Assembly: GCA_038216655.1 (NCBI GenBank)
Contig: JBBQPZ010000005.1
Coordinates: forward strand, 124,001-188,000
Origin: JAFDWR01 sp038216655
GTDB lineage: Bacteria; Armatimonadota; Fimbriimonadia; Fimbriimonadales; Fimbriimonadaceae
Length of the DNA: 64,000 bases
Direction: 5' to 3'
Below the pieces are notes generated by a model, which was not told where the DNA came from, did no database searches, and worked only from the letters and a program-made list of their open reading frames with translations. Below are positions 61,124 to 64,000 of this stretch, one piece after another (positions within the stretch are counted from its first letter, which is position 1; each line of letters begins with the position of its first letter). The translations under genes and the position numbers were made by a program.

Positions 61124-62940
61124 GCGTTCACCTGGCTGGGTTGGGCGATGGTCTCGGGAGGCACGGGTTGACCGGCGTAAGGTAGGTGCAAGACGAACTT
61201 GCGCATGTCCCAGGCGTAGGTCGGGCACCGTTCGGCGCACAGCCCGCAGTGGAGGCAGATGTTCTCGTCCTTGACCATCACGCGGCCCGTCTGCTTGAGC
61301 GAATCGGAGATGAAAATGCCTTGCTCTAGGTTCTGCGCCGGGGCGGTCAACCGAGTCCGGATGTCGGCCTCTTCGCCATTGGTGGTGAGGGTGAGACAGT
61401 CGGTGGGGCAGATGTCGATGCAGGCATCGCACTCAATGCAGAGCGAGTCGGTGAACTGGGTCTCGATATCGCAATTCAGACACCGCTCGACTTCCTGCCG
61501 AGTCTGTTCCTCAGTGAACCCTTCCTCAACCTCGATCGTCATCTTCGAGAACCGGATCGGAAGATCGACGTGGGTCATCTTCTGGCGGCTTGCGGGGTCG
61601 TAGTAATTGCTGTACGACCACTCATGGAGCCCCATCTTGGTACTCGCGAGAGTCTGCCCGCGCGGTGGCCGGTCGGCGAGGGCTTCGCCTTGGCAGAACT
61701 TGTGGATCGAGATCGCAGCTTGGTGGCCTTGCTCGACCGCCCAGATAATGTTGGCGGGACCGAACGCGGCGTCTCCGCCGAAGAACACGCCCTCGCGGGT
61801 GGACATGAACGTCGTCTTGTCGACGACCGGCATATCCCATTTGCCGAACTCGAGGCCAATGTTGCGTTCAATCCAGGGGAACGCATTCTCCTGACCAATG
61901 GCGAGGATCACGTTGTCGCATGGGATGATGACGCGTCCCGCGGGCTCTTGGATGAGCTTGCCGTCCACTTCCTCTGAAGTAAATTTATCGAACTCTAAGC
62001 CAATCAGCTTGCCGTTTTCGATCACGAATTGGACGGGGGAGAGGTTCTCAAGAATCTCGATCTTCTCTTCTTCAGCGTCTTCGAGTTCCCAGGGGGAGGC
62101 CTTGAAATACTTACGGGTTTTGCGGGCGATGACTTTGACGTCGGTCGCGCCGAGCCGCTTGGCCGAGCGGCAACAGTCCATGGCGGTGTTGCCCACGCCG
62201 ATGATGAGGACGCGCTCGCCGATGCGGTCGATATGACCGAAGTGGATCGACTCAAGCCACTCGATGCCGATGTAGATTTGGTCGGTGTCGTGGCGACCGG
62301 GGATCTCGAGTTCTTTGCCTTTTGGGGCACCGCTGCCGACAAAGACTGCGTCGTATTCTTTGGATTCGAGCAGGGCTTCGAGACTTGAGACCGGAGTCTC
62401 GTATTTCATCGTCACACCCATGTCGACGATGTAGCCGATTTCCTCATCGAGGACTTCCTCGGGAAGACGGAAAGCGGGGATGTTGATCCGCATCAGGCCA
62501 CCCGGACGAGGGCCTTTCTCATAGATCGTCACGTCGTAGCCCAGCGGTATCAGGTCATTTGCGACGGTCAGCGAGGAAGGACCGGCACCAACGAGCGCGA
62601 TCCTCTTGCCGTTCTTGACCGTGGGAGCGGTCGGAATTCGGTCACGGATATCACTCTTGTGATCCGCGGCGACGCGCTTTAGGCGGCAAATGGCGACGGG
62701 CTTTCCGTCCACTCGGGTTCGCCGACAGGCGGGCTCGCAGGGTCGGTCGCAGGTTCTGCCTAGAATCCCGGGGAAGACATTGGACTCCCGATTGACCAGG
62801 TAAGCGTCGTCAAAACGACCTTGCGCAATCAAACGGATATATTCGGGAACGTTGGTGTGAGCGGGGCAGGCCCACTGGCAGTCCACGACCTTGTGGAAGT
62901 AGTCCGGACTGCGGGTATCCGTCCGTTGCATGTTCATCAT
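61120..62940 (-). CDS. GltD-like NAD(P)H oxidoreductase with added 4Fe-4S domains
   Basis: 606 residues from the ATG at 62940; ATGs at 62937 and 62931 are alternatives. An N-terminal Fe-S domain (CQWACPAHTNVPEYIRLI, CDRPCEPACRR) precedes a GltD-type flavin/pyridine-nucleotide module (VGAGPSSLTVANDLIPLGYD, GVGNTAMDCCRSAKRLGA), and the C-terminus adds ferredoxin sites (CIECDACIDICPTDC, CLHCGLCAERCP). It likely passes electrons between the 2-oxoacid oxidoreductase, ferredoxin and NAD(P). It overlaps the alpha-subunit start (ATGA), forming one operon. Confidence 0.9.
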   Translation of the reverse strand: MMNMQRTDTRSPDYFHKVVDCQWACPAHTNVPEYIRLIAQGRFDDAYLVNRESNVFPGILGRTCDRPCEPACRRTRVDGKPVAICRLKRVAADHKSDIRDRIPTAPTVKNGKRIALVGAGPSSLTVANDLIPLGYDVTIYEKGPRPGGLMRINIPAFRLPEEVLDEEIGYIVDMGVTMKYETPVSSLEALLESKEYDAVFVGSGAPKGKELEIPGRHDTDQIYIGIEWLESIHFGHIDRIGERVLIIGVGNTAMDCCRSAKRLGATDVKVIARKTRKYFKASPWELEDAEEEKIEILENLSPVQFVIENGKLIGLEFDKFTSEEVDGKLIQEPAGRVIIPCDNVILAIGQENAFPWIERNIGLEFGKWDMPVVDKTTFMSTREGVFFGGDAAFGPANIIWAVEQGHQAAISIHKFCQGEALADRPPRGQTLASTKMGLHEWSYSNYYDPASRQKMTHVDLPIRFSKMTIEVEEGFTEEQTRQEVERCLNCDIETQFTDSLCIECDACIDICPTDCLTLTTNGEEADIRTRLTAPAQNLEQGIFISDSLKQTGRVMVKDENICLHCGLCAERCPTYAWDMRKFVLHLPYAGQPVPPETIAQPSQVNA

Positions 62941-63044
62941 TATGACCACGGCTAAGGGTCGGTACCGTCGCGATATCCAACGACGTGTCCCGACTATCGT
63001 GCTGAACATACCGAAACCCGGTTATGGCAACATGGTTTAGCGCA

Positions 63045-63863
63045 ATGAAAGTCGGCCGATACGAAGTGAGCGTCCACAATCACGGGTTCTTTCGCCTGGA
63101 TGGTGGAGCGATGTTTGGCTCGGTTCCTAAGACGCTGTGGGCGCGGGAAGCTCCGCCGGACGAGGCGAACCGAATCCTGCTCGCCACTCGCTCGCTCGTG
63201 ATTGAGCATGAGGGGCGAAAGCTGATCGTTGACGTCGGCTGTGGGGACAAGTGGTCCGAAAAGAACCGCTCAATCTACTGCATCGAAGACAAGCCGTACG
63301 TGCCGGTCGCGGGGGTGACCGACGTGTTGCTGACCCACCTCCATTTCGACCACGCGGGCGGAGTCTCGCGTCGGGCAAATGAGGTCTTAGTGCCCAGTTA
63401 TCCAAACGCCCGCCACTACGTTTCGGCGGAGAATCTGGAGAACGCCAAGGCCCCCAATCCTCGCGAGCGGGGAAGCTACCTGGTTGAAAACACGGATGTA
63501 TTGAGTCAAGTCGAGCTGAGCCTGATCCATGACGGTGCCGAGATTTGGCCAGGGCTCTCCGTGCATCGATCTGACGGGCATACCCACGGGTTGCTTTGGG
63601 CGAAGCTAAGCGATGGAGGCATTACGGTGGTGTTTCCCGCTGACCTGATCCCGACCTCAAAGCATTTACCCATCCCGTATGTGATGGGTTATGACATCTG
63701 CGCCGAGCGCTCGATGATGGAGAAGGACACGTTTCTGAAGCAGGCGGTTGAGGAGTCGTGGATCATCGTCTTCGAGCACGATCCGGTCGTCGATGCGGGT
63801 CGGGTGACCTTTGACGAGCGCGGTCGTCCGAGCCTCATCGAGCCTATTCAGATATCGTCGTAA
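63045..63863 (+). CDS. MBL-fold metallo-hydrolase
   Basis: 272 residues from the ATG at 63045; an upstream ATG at 63024 adds seven residues. VTDVLLTHLHFDHAGGV is the metal-binding motif, with later ligands in RSDGHTHGLLW and VVFPADLIPT and a final His in VFEHDP. The fold hydrolyses thioester, lactone or phosphate bonds; the substrate is not predictable. It is divergent from the 2-oxoacid oxidoreductase operon. Confidence 0.88.
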   Translation: MKVGRYEVSVHNHGFFRLDGGAMFGSVPKTLWAREAPPDEANRILLATRSLVIEHEGRKLIVDVGCGDKWSEKNRSIYCIEDKPYVPVAGVTDVLLTHLHFDHAGGVSRRANEVLVPSYPNARHYVSAENLENAKAPNPRERGSYLVENTDVLSQVELSLIHDGAEIWPGLSVHRSDGHTHGLLWAKLSDGGITVVFPADLIPTSKHLPIPYVMGYDICAERSMMEKDTFLKQAVEESWIIVFEHDPVVDAGRVTFDERGRPSLIEPIQISS

Positions 63864-63910
63864 GAAATCACCTCAACTTTGGACCCTGGGGTTGCGCTAC
63901 TATCGGAACA

Positions 63911-64000
63911 GTGGCGGTCAAGTCGGCACGAGTTCAAGCTGCAAGGGGGGACGCCCCTGAAGTCGCGATTACGCCCGAGTTCTGGAGTGAGTTCTTCGCG
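63911..64000 (+). CDS. Start of an unidentified gene (3' truncated by window)
   Basis: A GTG at 63911, with GGAAC just upstream, opens a frame to the window end (30 codons: VAVKSARVQAARGDAPEVAI and on). Too little remains to name it. The 47 bases before it contain no other feature. Confidence 0.4.
   Translation, partial: MAVKSARVQAARGDAPEVAITPEFWSEFFA

Noticed and set aside
61124..61432. Extra 103 residues before the alpha subunit
   Set aside because: Arg/His-rich translation of the neighbouring GltD-like gene in another frame; the conserved start is the ATG at 61123.

Overview
The window is a GC-rich (visibly about 60%) bacterial chromosome segment of roughly 56 protein genes and one tRNA, in short mixed-strand runs with few long operons. 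Gene style (GTG/TTG starts, many secreted glycosidases and peptidases, zinc-ribbon membrane proteins, a MutL with the endonuclease motif, a ferredoxin-type 2-oxoacid oxidoreductase operon) suggests a free-living heterotroph, possibly Armatimonadota (Fimbriimonadia-like). That placement is inference; no rRNA is present to test it.

Layout. 1-9,100: HAD hydrolase tail, secreted proteins, a zinc metallopeptidase, a DMT transporter, aspartase/fumarase, a large STN-like secreted protein, a frameshifted TPR/zinc-ribbon membrane protein, AccB and a thioesterase. 9,100-19,800: MsrA, glycosyltransferase, a cysteine desulfurase carrying a dispersed repeat inside its coding sequence, a VOC protein, HslU, PhyH dioxygenase, ribosomal proteins L21/L27, a lower-GC patch with a (CT)n microsatellite gene, and a nitroreductase. 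19,800-31,700: GGDEF protein, a clostripain-like lipoprotein with Ser in place of the catalytic Cys, a flavoprotein, a 0.9 kb gene-free repeat zone, a lysozyme-like secreted protein, MoxR. 31,800-40,500: GH20, an S9 peptidase with a frameshift, ruvC / four-helix-bundle element / mutL, MFS exporter. 40,600-42,200: tRNA-Ala(GGC) and a hipBA module. 42,500-58,230: carbohydrate and peptide breakdown block (GH36, GH78, S15, GH29, lipase-like) with a Met-rich outer-membrane protein and lipoprotein in between. 58,270-64,000: a three-gene operon for a 2-oxoacid:ferredoxin oxidoreductase with a GltD-like Fe-S flavoprotein, then an MBL-fold hydrolase and the start of one more gene.

How it works together: GH20, GH36, GH78 and GH29 would release amino sugars, galactose, rhamnose and fucose from complex glycans; S9, S15 and other peptidases handle peptides; the KorAB/GltD-like operon links 2-oxoacids to low-potential electron transfer. 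Housekeeping genes (hslU, rplU-rpmA, mutL, ruvC, accB, msrA, cysteine desulfurase) are scattered among these.

The most unusual signal is non-coding. At least three families of dispersed palindromic repeats, several microsatellites, and a four-helix-bundle gene enclosed by imperfect inverted TAGTGG-type repeats and packed exactly between mutL and ruvC point to small, non-transposase repeat elements shaping this genome.
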